64,000 bases of DNA from Steinernema hermaphroditum (GCA_030435675.1 CM059624.1:13850769-13914768), one strand, 5' to 3'; positions 33,946-44,508 are shown, counted from the stretch's first letter. Made by a program: numbers and translations. The notes: generated from the sequence alone by a model not told the origin.

Positions 33946-34348
33946 CCTTGATATTTTCATTGTGGTTCAAGAGTAATTGAACGTAGCTTTTGTATGCGTA
34001 TTCTGAACTCGAATCTTCCATCTCGACACCATTAATATAGGCTTTTATTTGTTTGATAAATGTAGATCCAAGTGCTTGGATGGTGCTCACATTTGCCGAA
34101 GGCTCAATATCTGTCCCATCTACATTTTTGACTTTGAATTTTACGTACAAATAGTTTCGACTGAGATCGAAAAAGTTTTTAGAGTGCATATAGCGAAAGA
34201 TAAAAGGTCCCGCATTGTTTATTGGTGATTCCAGATGGATTTCACGAAATTTATGACCCGTAATAGATACTTCCGTTGGAGGAATAGAGAAGAAATCAAT
34301 TTCTGAAGGAATGGAAGATGTGGAATTTTTATCAATGAGTTTAGCCAT
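33932..34348 (-). pseudogene. Maverick/Polinton capsid-like protein fragment (F54H12.2-like)
   Basis: A 138-aa frame starts at ATG 34348. It shows DFFSIPPT near residues 19-26, a DLSRNYLYVKFKV strand in the middle, and later YINGVEMEDSS with EYAYKSYV. These are landmarks of the F54H12.2-like protein found in nematode and cnidarian Maverick elements, taken to be a jelly-roll capsid protein. The usual protein is several hundred residues, so only the N-terminal third is here. A partial duplicate of an inner segment follows the break. The copy is AT-rich, unlike the GC-rich gene next to it. It is an old, non-functional integration. Confidence 0.65.
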
Positions 34349-34842
34349 GTCCGATGATTCCTAGAGCGTCGGAGAGTCTGACTTTTGGCGACCTCTTATT
34401 GGGAGCAGTTTTTTTTTTTAATTGACTTGTTTTTGCTTTTTTTGTGTACTAGTGTTACTGGCTTTCCTCTTTCGTCGATTTCCTTTTATAGCCTCATAGC
34501 CTCATATCTACTCTGACTCTCAATTCAATCTCAAAATAATCTCTTCAACTTCTCTTTTAGATCTCAAACTCAAGCTTCACGAACTGGAACTTCTCTGTGC
34601 CTCCCAGGCAATCTCCTGCGGGAATCTCCCTTCCGCACTCAACCTTTGGTCAACCTCTCTTCTGACTCTTGAACTGATGAACTCGAACGATGAACTCTTT
34701 GTGAACCCTTGGGCTCACCACGACTCGACAAATGGGGACAAGACAGCGCTTCTCAATAAACTTCTTTATCTACACGAAGTAGATAACACAACTCTAGTTG
34801 ACGCACTAGAGAGCGGGCCAAGAGATATCACATCCTCTTCTT
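34349..34842. other. no gene recognised
   Basis: Pyrimidine-rich and AT-rich flank of the capsid-like fragment. Nothing supported. Confidence 0.4.
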
Positions 34843-36095
34843 TTATTCAGTCTTCTGGGCGTCGTCTTCGGCCTTGTGACGTCTTGGCTTCTGGTCGCGG
34901 CGGCGGAAATCGCGGTCTTCGGGGGCCGGGGAGCAGGAATCGGGCGAGACCTCGGCGCGGGCTTCTTCTTCGTCGTCGAGATACTCCTCGCTGAAGCAGA
35001 TCTCGTCGAAAGCGTTCTTGAGGACCGGAACTGCGTTGGCGACGCGGCGAGCTCTAAAGTATAACATATTACAATGTGTTCATTCTCAAGAGGCTTATCT
35101 GATCGTCGTGGGATTCCGAATGTTTGGAGAACATCTGATTCCTTCAGAGTTTGAATTACCGAAGGCTTTTATGCCTCTCATCCTTACAACTTACCCCTTC
35201 ACTGAGATTTCGCCCTCGAAATCTAGTTTCCGTGTACTTACCGGGAGGTATCCATGGCGTCCTTCAGTTCGTTGATGATGCGGTGAGCAGTTGCGAAGAT
35301 GGGCGTCTGGCGGAAGCAGACCGCACGACGGCGCTCGAAGACGAGGTTGGCCTTCTTGATCATCTTGATGTGCGAGGACCATTGGGAGGAGTCCTTCGGG
35401 CGCAGGGTGAGCAGCCATCCTCTTCTTGACGATGCGCGGTCGGTGGCGTTGACGACGATCCAGTCCGGATCCAACGAGACTTCGGTGTGGGCGCATCCGA
35501 GGCTCAGCTCAGAGTGGAGCCACGGGTAGGCGGGGTCGACCTTGGTGACGAGGTCCAGCGTCATGACTCCGACGTCAGGGAGTCGAACTTCTCCTTCATG
35601 GACGGCCTTCGCGACGTGATCGGTGGCGTCCTTGACGCGCTGGAGAATCGCCGGGATCTGAAGGCGCGCGCGAAGCCTGATCTGCGTATCCCTCGGCAGG
35701 AGCACACGAATGGCTTCCGGGGTCGACGGGTACAGCGGCCGTGGGGTGACCAGCGGGGAGTTGACGACGCCATTGAACATCCAGCGATGCTCTTGATCGG
35801 ATAAGAGCTGCGAGCTGGCCTCTACACCGGAGAGGATCGCGGGTCGCGCCGTCTTCTCCCGGACACCGCAGAGGATGACCAGGTCTCCTTTGTCCAGATG
35901 GTCGAAGCCATGGTGCGTGTGGATGCAGACCGGGGTCTCGGTGCCAACCACTTCGGTGCGTTCCGTGATCTGGATGAAGTCGGGACCATCTCCACGGACC
36001 AGTGATGCCTGGCGAACGTCGAACCAACCGGGGTTCATCAGCTCATACAGGCCCATCTGCTTGCGGAGGGTGCTGACCTTCTTCTCTTCTGACAT
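34843..36095 (-). CDS. unrecognised 354-aa two-exon protein
   Basis: Exons 35242-36095 and 34843-35053 join in phase over a 188-nt intron (CCCG|GTAAGT .. ACTTTAG). The ATG lies 18 bases after ATGAGTTTCAG, a likely spliced-leader acceptor. The long first exon is GC-rich with strong third-position bias and no stop. It encodes a compact mixed alpha/beta-like chain: many Val/Thr/Asp strands, a CIHTHHGFDHLD segment near residue 57, and later RRRAVCFRQTP. The second exon is acidic then basic (DDEEEARAE, then RRRDQKPRRHK), like a disordered nuclear or nucleic-acid-binding tail. There is no signal peptide or membrane segment. I know no family. Position in the viral-debris island would suit a viral-derived gene, but nothing in the sequence proves it. 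Confidence 0.65.
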
Positions 36096-36148
36096 GTGCG
36101 GTGACGGTTCTGAAACTCATATGTAACTATCGTCAGCATAGTGAGATA

Positions 36149-36443
36149 TCAATCTGGGTGTTCCACGTCCTCATCCTTTTTCGTCGGCTCCAGCATGCGT
36201 CGCTTTGACCGCGCCCGAGTCATGCGCTTCTCGGACATCTGTAAGATCAAGGGGTCATAGTCTTTGGTTATTCTAATGATCACGGGGTGAGCACGAACAC
36301 GTTTTGGCGTTTTCCTCCCAGAGAGTTGAGAGTTGTTAACGGGCCTCTTGCAATTCTTGCAACTCTGCTCTTTGCCTGTCTCTGAACCGCCTGGTTCGCT
36401 GGGTGACAAGGGAAACTTTTCCGGTCTTGAGCGGCGGAGGCAT
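36149..36443 (-). CDS. small basic protein, unrecognised
   Basis: ATG at 36443 follows a GCTTCAG acceptor and opens a basic 34-codon exon with a possible donor at 36340 (GCCC|GTTAAC). Another frame (36409-36149) carries one CxxC (SCKNCKR) and a basic end (MTRARSKRRM). The exact splicing is unclear. It lies just upstream of the 354-aa gene on the same strand. Confidence 0.3.
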
Positions 36444-36899
36444 TTTCGTCTCCGTTGTATCTGAAGCAGTTAACGCGTAGGGGGGGGTGATTGTTTAAGT
36501 TTTTACTGTACACGAGTGAAAACGAGCACAAATTCACGAGTTTTCGCGGTATTTTACAGTACTAGATCAGAGAGTACGTTTCCGTCGGTTCGATGTGTCC
36601 TCCAGCCGTTGCTTCTGTTTTGTGACGATTCTGAAATTATTATGCTTAGACTCGAAGTCCTTAATTATTTGGGTGGGGTTTTTTTTTTGCGAGGCGGCTG
36701 GAGCCGGCTTTGTTCCTAAGTGCTTGGATGGTTCTGTGGAGAGGTGCGATGAGAGTGGTGCTGTGATTCTGGACACGTGCGCGCTTACACAGCAAGGAGT
36801 CCTTAGAGGTGAGGGTCCGGGGCTCTGCTGCGAGGGTTAGGTCACCAAAACGAAGCGGGGTGTCACCGGTGTGTGAGCACGAGGATGGTCGATTGATTA

Positions 36900-37285
36900 G
36901 ATGTGAGGCCTTAGCTTTACGAGTTTTGCGGTTAGCGTAGATGGATATTTGATTGTAGATTTGCGAGGCCGTGGCTTCACTGGTTGCCGTGCATTGACGT
37001 GGACGAGTGCGGACAAGTGGTTGAAGAGGGTTGCGCAGCCTTGGCCACACGAATTCATGTGAAAAGGACATGGAAGACGGACAAGTTGAGAGGTTTGCGC
37101 AGCCGCGGCTACACGAGTTTACATGAAAGGGCATGGACAAATACGGACATTTTTGTGGTTGTTGCAGGGCCTTGGCCTTACTGGTGAACACGGAAGAACA
37201 TGAATGGTTGGACATTTGGTTGATTGTTGCGAAGCCTTGGCTTCACTTGGAAAACACAGAAAGACACGGACATTTTGATAGTCAT
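36900..37285. repeat. minisatellite of about six units near 66 bp
   Basis: Units with GCGAGGCCTTGGCTTCACT-like cores start near 36905, 36964, 37034, 37098, 37165 and 37231. Most spacings are 64-70 bp. Sixty-six bases is 22 codons, so a minus-strand frame runs through the last units. Confidence 0.65.
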
Positions 37286-37375
37286 TCTTAAAGATGGCTC
37301 CTAGTCCTGCTCCTCTTTGAGGGGCTAGACCCTTGTAGATTCTGATTCCCGATCCATTTTGGTTTACCTGCTGGA
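37265..37375 (-). pseudogene. possible Maverick minor virion protein fragment
   Basis: The minus strand encodes GSGIRIYKGLAPQRGAGLG and then AIFKND. Maverick genomes carry, near the capsid gene, a protein with a similar start (a short strand, QRG.GLG.IF, then basic hydrophobic sequence). This fragment lies about 3 kb upstream of the capsid-like remnant on the same strand, then runs into the minisatellite. The assignment is tentative. Confidence 0.35.
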
Positions 37376-37743
37376 AGAAATATTTTACCCATTCTACATT
37401 TCTATTGGGGTCAAAGAGGACATGCATAACTGTACTGTACACTTACTTTTTCATGCAAATGATTTGTTGTCTTTTAATCTCTGATTATGTTGTTTATTCG
37501 AACCTTTTCTCTGTGGAAACTATGAACGCGTCTATAGAAGACGCGCTCAATAGGTATGACGTCACGGTGACGTTGTTGTCCTTCGCGGACACTTTCCTCG
37601 TGGAATTCACCGCCCAAGACGGTGATGACAGGCTCTGTTCTTTGTAGAGACTGTCCTGTTCGGCACCAGTGGCCCACTACTTCGTGGGTTGTTATCCTAA
37701 AATATAATATTTCAAGACAGGAAAACAATGATTAAAATAATAC

Positions 37744-37955
37744 CTTTCATAAGTGGGCTCCTCGTACGTAACATCTGTGAGTATTTTGAATAATCGATTT
37801 TTAATACTCACATGGAAAAGTTCTACTTTCCCTCGGTTATACCTCCTTATAACCTTCGCCCTTTGGCGGCAGTCAAGGGGGGTCATGGGTTTAATGGGGT
37901 TCCTGATCTCCTCGATCATTGAAGAAGCGACTTCTTGACGGGGCGGCCATAGTGT
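37744..37955 (-). CDS. unrecognised spliced exon
   Basis: The exon runs from acceptor CAATTTCAG (37955) to donor GAAAG|GTATTAT (37744). One frame is open throughout and encodes MIEEIRNPIKPMTPLDC, then a basic region and YEEPTYE at the end. Both splice sites fit. Family unknown. Confidence 0.4.
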
Positions 37956-38243
37956 CTGAAATTGTTCAAATTAACAGTAAGACAATATGAAGCTCTTTGT
38001 TTGCGTTGTGGGTTGGGCACTCAAGACTGATCTGCTTATTTATCCCTTATAGAATGTGTTGTGTGTTTTGTGTTTTATTCAAGGACATATGAATTCTAAT
38101 GTGTCTGATCTTTTAACTGTTAGGGAATATAAGAAATATTTTAGGGTATGGTGCTGGACAATATGTTCTAGAAACTTTTTAATCATTAGTGTTGTAAAGG
38201 AGAGTTTCTCTCCGCCTATGTTACAGTACTCAATACAAAGTGT

Positions 38244-38640
38244 TTAAATTGGGTTGATCATAGTTTTCTGGAAGAATTTTTCTTTTGTTACCCCGTAGAA
38301 TGTACAACGACAAAAATCTATGCGTTTCAAATTTGGATAACTTAACATTTTTTGAACAAAATCAAAATCTAAAAAAGTTGTTTTATCGGCTGTCACTTGT
38401 TCAAATTCTGTCTCAAAATTCAGGTACGTAAATTGCGTTTGATTATTAATTCTCATAGTTCTTCCTTTAATAAATTGTGGGATTTCACAGGCTGTTGCTA
38501 AACTTATACCACAAGAAATAATGAATTCGTTGAGGTGTACTTTCAAATAGTCTGTCATTTCTGTGTATTCTACAATAAAGTTATCGGGCATTCTCTTAAA
38601 CACGGTAAATTTGGGTTGGGTTGAACGAAGATAGTGAACT
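38244..38640 (-). CDS. unrecognised AT-rich open frame
   Basis: The frame runs on to 38711, but its upstream part is low-complexity. From about 38640 it encodes FTVFKRMPDNFIVEYTEM and ends LKRIDFCRCTFYGVTKEKF. The Leu/Phe spacing resembles the C-terminal parts of small nematode F-box-like families. No start codon with support. A fragment. Confidence 0.35.
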
Positions 38641-38789
38641 GGCTGTTCAGTGGTGTGATGGATTGGAGAGTGGACGGAAGAATGGGCCTTCTCGTCCTGG
38701 GGTCCTGCCACGCGGGTCTTTTGCTGAAGGTGATCGACGACGAACTGAGGGTCGACGACGATGAAGGAAAACGCGAGAGAGAGCGTTGT

Positions 38790-38815
38790 AGAGAAATCTC
38801 AAACTTGGGTAATCC
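38790..38815 (-). repeat. partial LTR-like 3' end, copy 3
   Basis: Minus strand ATTACCCAAGTTTGAGATTT matches the ends at 26129 and 27331. It abuts the SINE-like element. Confidence 0.3.
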
Positions 38816-39440
38816 CCTATATATAAATGGATCCCCTATATATATAAATGGAGAACCGACGGGTCCGTTGGTCTGTGTGTGTGTGCGTGTGTGTGTGTGT
38901 GTGTTTTTCCGTGCGCACGGCGGAAACACCCACACAAAATAAGGACCCCGAGGGGAACCGAACCCGACACCGCCCGCTTACAAACAGAGAACGTTCGCAA
39001 TGAGCCACACAGACAGTTGAGATGGTATTGCTCTACTTCCACTATCTCTCTGGCGATGCTAGGCTTTGAGTTTTTTTTGCTCTTTTTGAGTGATTTTTTG
39101 CCTATTTTGTAACCAGCAGTGTTTTCGGTTCGAGTTTCCTGAAACTTTACAGTTTTTTCGCCCACTTTAGCCATTTACATGAGCGCCAATCTTGCCGCCC
39201 GCAGGGCTATGGTGTCCTGCCGCCCGCAGGGCTACAGTTTTAGGCCCAAACTTCAGCTTTTTGCATGAGCGCCAATCTTGCCGCCCGCAGGGCTATGGTT
39301 TCTCGCTGCCCGCAGGGCTACAGTTTTTGGCCCCAACTTCAGCCCTATCCATGAGCACCAATCTTGCCGCCCGCAGGGCTGCAGGCTAATTGGCTTTTAG
39401 TACCTGGAGGGCGCGAATTCGCGCGCAGCCGGGTTTATTA
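38815..39440 (-). mobile_element. tRNA-derived SINE-like element, copy 2 (inverted)
   Basis: The reverse complement of the 20721-21297 element: right end GGAGAACCGACGGGTCC near 38850, CA/TG microsatellite, tRNA-like block (about 38940-39012), GCCGCCCGCAGGGCT units (39195-39385), and terminal CGCGCGCAGCCGGGTTTATT. A longer unit array makes it slightly larger than copy 1. Confidence 0.7.
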
Positions 39441-39959
39441 AACCTTATACAGGGAAAATATAAGGCACGACAGTTAATGCACGGAAAATACACGGAATCA
39501 CTAGTGAGGTGGAGAGGAGGACGGCGCGGGGGAGACGGCTTGGGTGCGCGGCTGCTCACGGTCCTCGACGGTCCTTCGACTGGCGTGAGTGGAAGATGTT
39601 CGTCGGCGATGGCGATGTTGTGGCTCCTTCGCGCGGCGACGGGCCGCCTTGTCGCCGACAGGACCAAATCTGTCGGCGACAAAGACGATCTGAAATGCGG
39701 CGGGAGAAAGGAGGGACGCCTGGAGGCGACATTCCCCCCTTAGATGGTCTTGAGGGCCAGAATGGCTGCTCTCAAGAGCTCCCGCCCCTGAGGAGGCTCC
39801 TCGCCAGTGGTGATTGGCACCGTGATAGTGATTTCCCGTGATGAAGTTGAGGGTGTGAAGGCACCCGTGATAGTGACTGTGATGGTGGTGCTGGAACCTT
39901 ACAGGCCAGTGATGGAGCGAGTTGCTCGTGATGGGTGAGCACGCTGGTGGAGCGGGTTG

Positions 39960-41245
39960 TTAGAAGCCTGGAGGACGTTGGTCCGCAACTTCTTTCAGAC
40001 GAGCCTCCAGCTCGTCTAGCTCGACCTTCAGGGTGCGGCATTCCAGGCCCATCACTCGCTGAGCTTCTTGCATGTCTTCTGTGGAGATTGGGCAGAGAGA
40101 CGGGTGATGCGTTCCGTGCTCGTCGTTACAGTGGTAACAAGGCACTCGCGTGGAACGGCATGCTCCGGCCTGGTGATTGGTGCAGAAGGTGCACATGTTT
40201 CGTTCCCTTGCTCTCGCGAGTCGAGCCTGTGGGGTCGTGTAGATGCGACAGCTATCGCTGAAGTGTGGCTTCGGATTGTCGCAAAATCCGCACTTTACAT
40301 GGGTTGCGACTTGTGTGAGGCGTCGTCGGAGACTCTCGTCGATGCGCTTCTTCCTTTTGCGTGCGTTGGCGAGGTTCATTGCCGTCGTGGCACATTGCGC
40401 GACCAGACTGTCTATTTCGCATCCACTGTTCCGGCGATTTGTGGGTACCAGGTGATCGCGGGCGAGTCGGGCTTGACTCGGTGTGAGATGCGATTTGTAC
40501 GGACCGCTGCTCTGACGCAGTCGTGATCGTAGCCGTCATTGTTGGCTCGGTGGCGGGTTGTTCTGCGGTGTAGATGTGCCGTGGGGCTGGCGTTGGCTTC
40601 ATTCTTTTGGGAACGTCCACTGACACCGCTGGCGATGGCGGCGGAGTTTCGTCGAAGGCCGCCTCGTGATAGACGTAGCCGAAGATGTCTGGCTCCGTCG
40701 CGGATGTATTGGCAGGCGCTTGAGCGCTTGCTGCCTGGGTTTCGACGTGGGCGGCTGCGGGGCCGGTGATGCGTTGGATCAGATCGTCCATGTAGCCCCG
40801 AGTGATTTGGACGTGTCGTTGAAGCGCTTTCACGGTCTCGGCGTGGATCAGGGCCACCGTGGAGGGTGAGCGCGGTTGTACCTCTCTGTCGCTGAGAGTT
40901 TCGCTGAACCAGCGGGATAGGATGACGCCCTCTGTTGGCCAGAGGGCCGTGATCTGTTCGGCCATGATTCGCATGGCTGAGAGCTGCTCAAAGGCAGCGG
41001 TGATGGCGGTGAGCTCCTTTGTGTACATATGTTACATGGAGCCCTACCGCGCTATGAAGAGCTTCCGTGTCGGTACGGTCTTGCCCTCGCTGCTCGAGGT
41101 GTGATTGCAGTGCGTCGAGGTCGGGCTGGGACCATTCGAGGGTCGTTGCTCGGGAAAGATGGATCTTCCGCATGAGTGAGTTCATGCTGTCTTTCAGCAT
41201 GTCGAGAGTTTCGATAACATTGGCGGGGGTCGGAGTTGACATCAT
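39960..41245 (-). pseudogene. BEL/Pao-type gag with Cys/His knuckles
   Basis: Three overlapping minus-strand frames (41245-40988, 41028-40252, 40379-39960) form one gag-like protein. The first is helical, starting MMSTPTPANVIETLDMLKD. The middle has a Pro/Thr/Ala-rich linker. The last has three CxxC or CxxC-H groups: CGFC..SDSC, CTFC..GAC and CYHC..HHPSLCP. That order is typical of BEL/Pao Gag-Pol upstream of the protease. Frame shifts may be decay, programmed slips or very short introns. No protease, reverse transcriptase or integrase follows; the frame runs out before the SINE-like element. Confidence 0.55.
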
Positions 41246-41369
41246 CGTGACCCGTGAGAGTCGTGGTGGTCTGCAATTGTAGGCGGTGATAGAAAGGAGG
41301 TTGTGAGTGATGTGATATGGGGTGGCAACGCGGGGTGGTATGGAAAATGCGCGCTGCCGTCTTATGTGA

Positions 41370-42381
41370 TCATTGCTGTTTTGAGTGACTGCCCCTTCGA
41401 AAGGAGTGCAGGCCCAGCTTGATCAGTCTGACCCATATCGTGATACCAAAGAAGGTAACGAGCTTAACCGCCAGTTGCAGGATCACGCGCAAGATGAGAC
41501 CCAGGTACAAATAAGTGAGCATTAGAGCTATGATGGCTGCGAAGAAGGTCATCAGGGCTGTCTTGTACCAGTTGATGAGGAATTTCCCAATGAAGGAGAA
41601 GTCCGGAAAGGGGAACTCTGGGAGTTCGATCGCGTTGTATTCCTTCTTTTCTCAAGGGATCAAATTGCGTCCATAGGCGGCACCTAGTGCTGTGAACTCT
41701 AAGGTGCCTGTGATGTTGACCGCCTTCGGGTCCTCTCCACAGGCAGAGTTCTTTGATTTCCGCCTTTGTGTGATGAAAGCGGAGAGTGTTGGAGCTGCCT
41801 GTTGTGTTGCATTGGATAGCGAAGGATGCTGATGAGCAAGTGAGAAGTCCGATCTTCCTGGGGACCGTTGAGGTATGGCAGACGACGTTGGTCGAGCTAC
41901 CTTTGGGGCAGTTGTAGCATCCGGTGAGCGGAGTAGCTTCTGCTGCGCACGTGTCGCGGTCTGTGACAGTGACTGCGCGAGAGTAGTTTCCATGGAAGAC
42001 GAGAAGGAGTTCGGATCCGTAGACTTCAGCCATGTTTACTTGAAGTGTTCCGTTGTCGGCGGGTTCCTCGAAGGTGTACGTCGGTCGTACTACGGGTAGG
42101 ATGTTGGTGATCTCAGACATCCGTTGGTTGAGATTGCTCTGTGAGCATCGACAGTTGAGTATCAGCTCTGTGGCGTCGCATTGGCAATCGTCGTGAACCG
42201 TGCAGTTCAGTGATTCGGCGTCTTCGACCGATGCACAGGATACTCCTACTGTGATCGGTTTCGTCAGAATAGCTGTTCTGTTGCCATTTGTGATGAAATG
42301 ACTGTTCAGATAGTATATACAAATTGTGGGTGCATAGAGTTGAAGATATGAGATTACAAGGTCATCAAGTCTTTTTGTCAT
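41370..42381 (-). pseudogene. envelope-like glycoprotein gene (phlebovirus G2-like)
   Basis: An ectodomain of about 220 residues has paired cysteines (CTVHDDCQC, CRC), N-glycosylation sequons, a GCYNCPKG motif, later CSSASFAIQC, and a final CGEDP. A frameshift separates AEIKEL from CGEDP, and an in-frame TGA (just after RNLIP) precedes a C-terminal part with a long hydrophobic anchor (ALMTFFAAIIALMLTYLYL). The layout is that of class II (Gc/G2) fusion proteins used as env by nematode LTR retroelements. The two lesions make it a pseudogene as it stands. The gag-like gene lies immediately downstream, the reverse of the usual gag-pol-env order. Confidence 0.65.
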
Positions 42382-42589
42382 GAACCTACATTTGTAAATA
42401 TCGTGTGGTTGCAGATAGTTAAATATGTAAAAGAGAACTTCACCAGAAAGGTTTGCCAGATTTGTTCACCGCTTCATGTTGTTTGGTGGCCTAAATATAA
42501 GAGGTATAGATGAACTTGCGGTTTAAATGTGAAGATCCTTAGGTTATGATGTGAAGTAGACGATACTGGCAAGATTAATTTGAAGGACT

Positions 42590-42725
42590 TACTACTTGCG
42601 ATTACAAAGCTATCTTTTTCAATGTTTTTAAAATTTTCGGGGAATTTGACCTTGGGAAAATAAAACTGACCTGATTGGGTAATTTTTTGTGCTTTAGCGT
42701 GCTTTTTTGTTGATTCCTTGAGCAT
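42590..42725 (-). CDS. unrecognised first exon
   Basis: ATG at 42725 opens a lysine-rich frame (MLKESTKKHAKAQK, later FYFPKVKFPENFKN) that ends near donor AAGTA|GTAAGTCC at about 42590. No family is known. The next exon is not identified. Confidence 0.35.
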
Positions 42726-42856
42726 TTCTTTGGTTGGAAGCTATAGGGGAGAGAGAACGTACCTTTTGGGAATACATTCTAAAAATTCAGATGCTAGATA
42801 TAGGTACTGTTCTGCACAACACAAATTGGAGACTGGTTTTTGGAGACGGAAGAGGG

Positions 42857-43102
42857 GCGTGTCTATAACTACCGTACTACTAGGGAATCAAGGGATCCGT
42901 CTGATGTCCTTTTGATCTTCAAGAAATTTGAGCTATTTAGCGATTGTGACCTCAATGACTAATATGCTTATCTCTGAAATTACTCAGATATGAACGAAGC
43001 AGTGGAGGTCAGGGAACATACGTGAGGTTGAAGTAAATTCTCGATGTAGCGAATGGTCGAATAAAATTTTGTTGTTTCTATTAATGGTTTTTAGCAAACA
43101 TT
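42857..43102 (-). repeat. splice-bearing dispersed repeat, copy 4
   Basis: The core unit plus the ACTACCGTACTA..GGGATCCGTCTGATGTCC block shared with copy 1b at 25547. Confidence 0.65.
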
Positions 43103-43351
43103 TCACAAATTGAGCATCGTTATTAAATTGATATTATCAGGGTATCGTGATGTGTGAATCGCCGGGATGGATAGCAACAAGGCCATAATAACCGCAACAC
43201 CCATAGCAAGTGCAAAAGCTGTCGATGTTGTTGAAGCTCTGAAGGACGTATCGGTCGTTTCGCTAGTCTTCCATGCTATTCCTTTATCTAAAACGATAAA
43301 GGAACAACCAAATAAAAGACAAGCAAAAAACCAAACAAAAGCACAATACAT
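43103..43351 (-). CDS. small two-helix membrane protein
   Basis: 82 aa: an N-terminal hydrophobic segment (FVWFFACLLFGCSFIVL), a Ser/Thr-rich linker, a second hydrophobic segment (FALAMGVAVIMALLLSI) and a short tail that runs into the dispersed repeat. The second helix is the one repeated at 25.8 and 33.8 kb. It may be the last exon of the YGLVEL gene upstream. Function unknown. Confidence 0.4.
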   Translation of the reverse strand: MYCAFVWFFACLLFGCSFIVLDKGIAWKTSETTDTSFRASTTSTAFALAMGVAVIMALLLSIPAIHTSRYPDNINLITMLNL

Positions 43352-44042
43352 TACGATTTTTACCTTTAGCGTCTACACACTGATATGTTTGAGTCCAGAG
43401 GGTATAAACCGCAAGCAGTCATTATTTATTTTCCCATGAAACAAGTCCAACAATTACACGTCTCGGAACTGTTGTATTGTGTGTAACAGTATAGTTGGCA
43501 GGAACCTGCAGGAATGTGTAGTGTACGCATCTGTACGTTTTTCTTATATTCTTAGTACGTTATTCGATGTCATGGAATGAAATAAAGTCGTGATAAGTTA
43601 TTATTATTCATTCTACCACAATCTCATTTGGCGAGGCCCTCTTGAAACTAAAATAGTCCACAGTAATTCCAACGAGAATAGGCTCATTCGATCAGGCTCG
43701 TGCAGTAGAACAAGATGGAATCATAAAAATGCTATGGTGCTTTGGAGCGGAAAGGTCAGATGCAGAGCTTTTTGTATGAGCAAGGACCCTACTGTCTCGA
43801 ATTGAAAGTTTTGCAGGAGACTAAGATAGTCCAACTCAAATCCAACGGGAATAGGCGCGTTCGATCAGGCTCGTGCAGTTCTACAAGATCCAATCATAAA
43901 AATGCTTGGTGCTTTGGAGCGGAGGGGTCAGATGCAGAGCTCTTTGTATGAGCAGAGTTTTGGCGAGTCGCAGTCTTGCCTTCTTCACGAGGAAACGCTA
44001 AATGTGAATGAATAGCTAAATTTCAAAAGAAAGAAAACGTAC

Positions 44043-44167
44043 CTGGTTTGAGCCCAGCGCCTCCTTGAAAGTTGTCAGCGCCCTTGGGGCGTTCAAATCA
44101 TAGGCCCGGAGGCCATACACCTGTCCTCCGAGTTCGACGAGGCCGTAGAATATCATTATTTTACGGC
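44043..44167 (-). CDS. YGLVEL exon, unrecognised family
   Basis: Acceptor-like AAGACAG (44167) to donor AACCAG|GTACGT (44043). The frame encodes MIFYGLVELGGQVYGLRA, then NAPRALTTFKEALG. A decayed paralogue is at 25.92-26.06 kb. An in-frame stop precedes the Met if the exon is joined to the exon at 44274, so this copy may be damaged. Confidence 0.4.
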
Positions 44168-44273
44168 CTGTCTTATTTTTTATAGTCTATTATGACTAGC
44201 GGTTTAAGGAATGCATCACTAAATGAATCCTCGTTAGTTTTTAAATTGTAGAAAATAACTTACATCTTTCCTT

Positions 44274-44508
44274 GGTTAAACATTATTGGAAGCCCTTGAA
44301 CACCGGAGGATGAATTTGAGGTCTGAGTTGTGGGTTTTGACTGCATGACGTTTTCTTCCACGATTTTAGCTCTAGTAAGACACCACTTATCATTAGGGTT
44401 ATGGATCTGTGTTATAAATTGATCATTGATTGAAATGCTATCGATTCTTTCACCACCTGCCCCCACAGGTTTTTCCATAATAAAACCGTACAACTCCATT
44501 TTTCCCAA
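44274..44508 (-). CDS. KMELYGFIMEKP exon, copy A
   Basis: The frame starts MGKMELYGFIMEKPVGAGG and ends at donor GGAAAGAT|GTAAGTT. A second copy of its start lies 300-450 bases upstream on the same strand (44750-44955). The remainder is polar with N- and S-rich parts. Family unknown. Confidence 0.4.

Noticed and set aside
36661..37215. 184-codon minus-strand frame
   Set aside because: Mostly the minisatellite read in one frame; no independent support for a protein.
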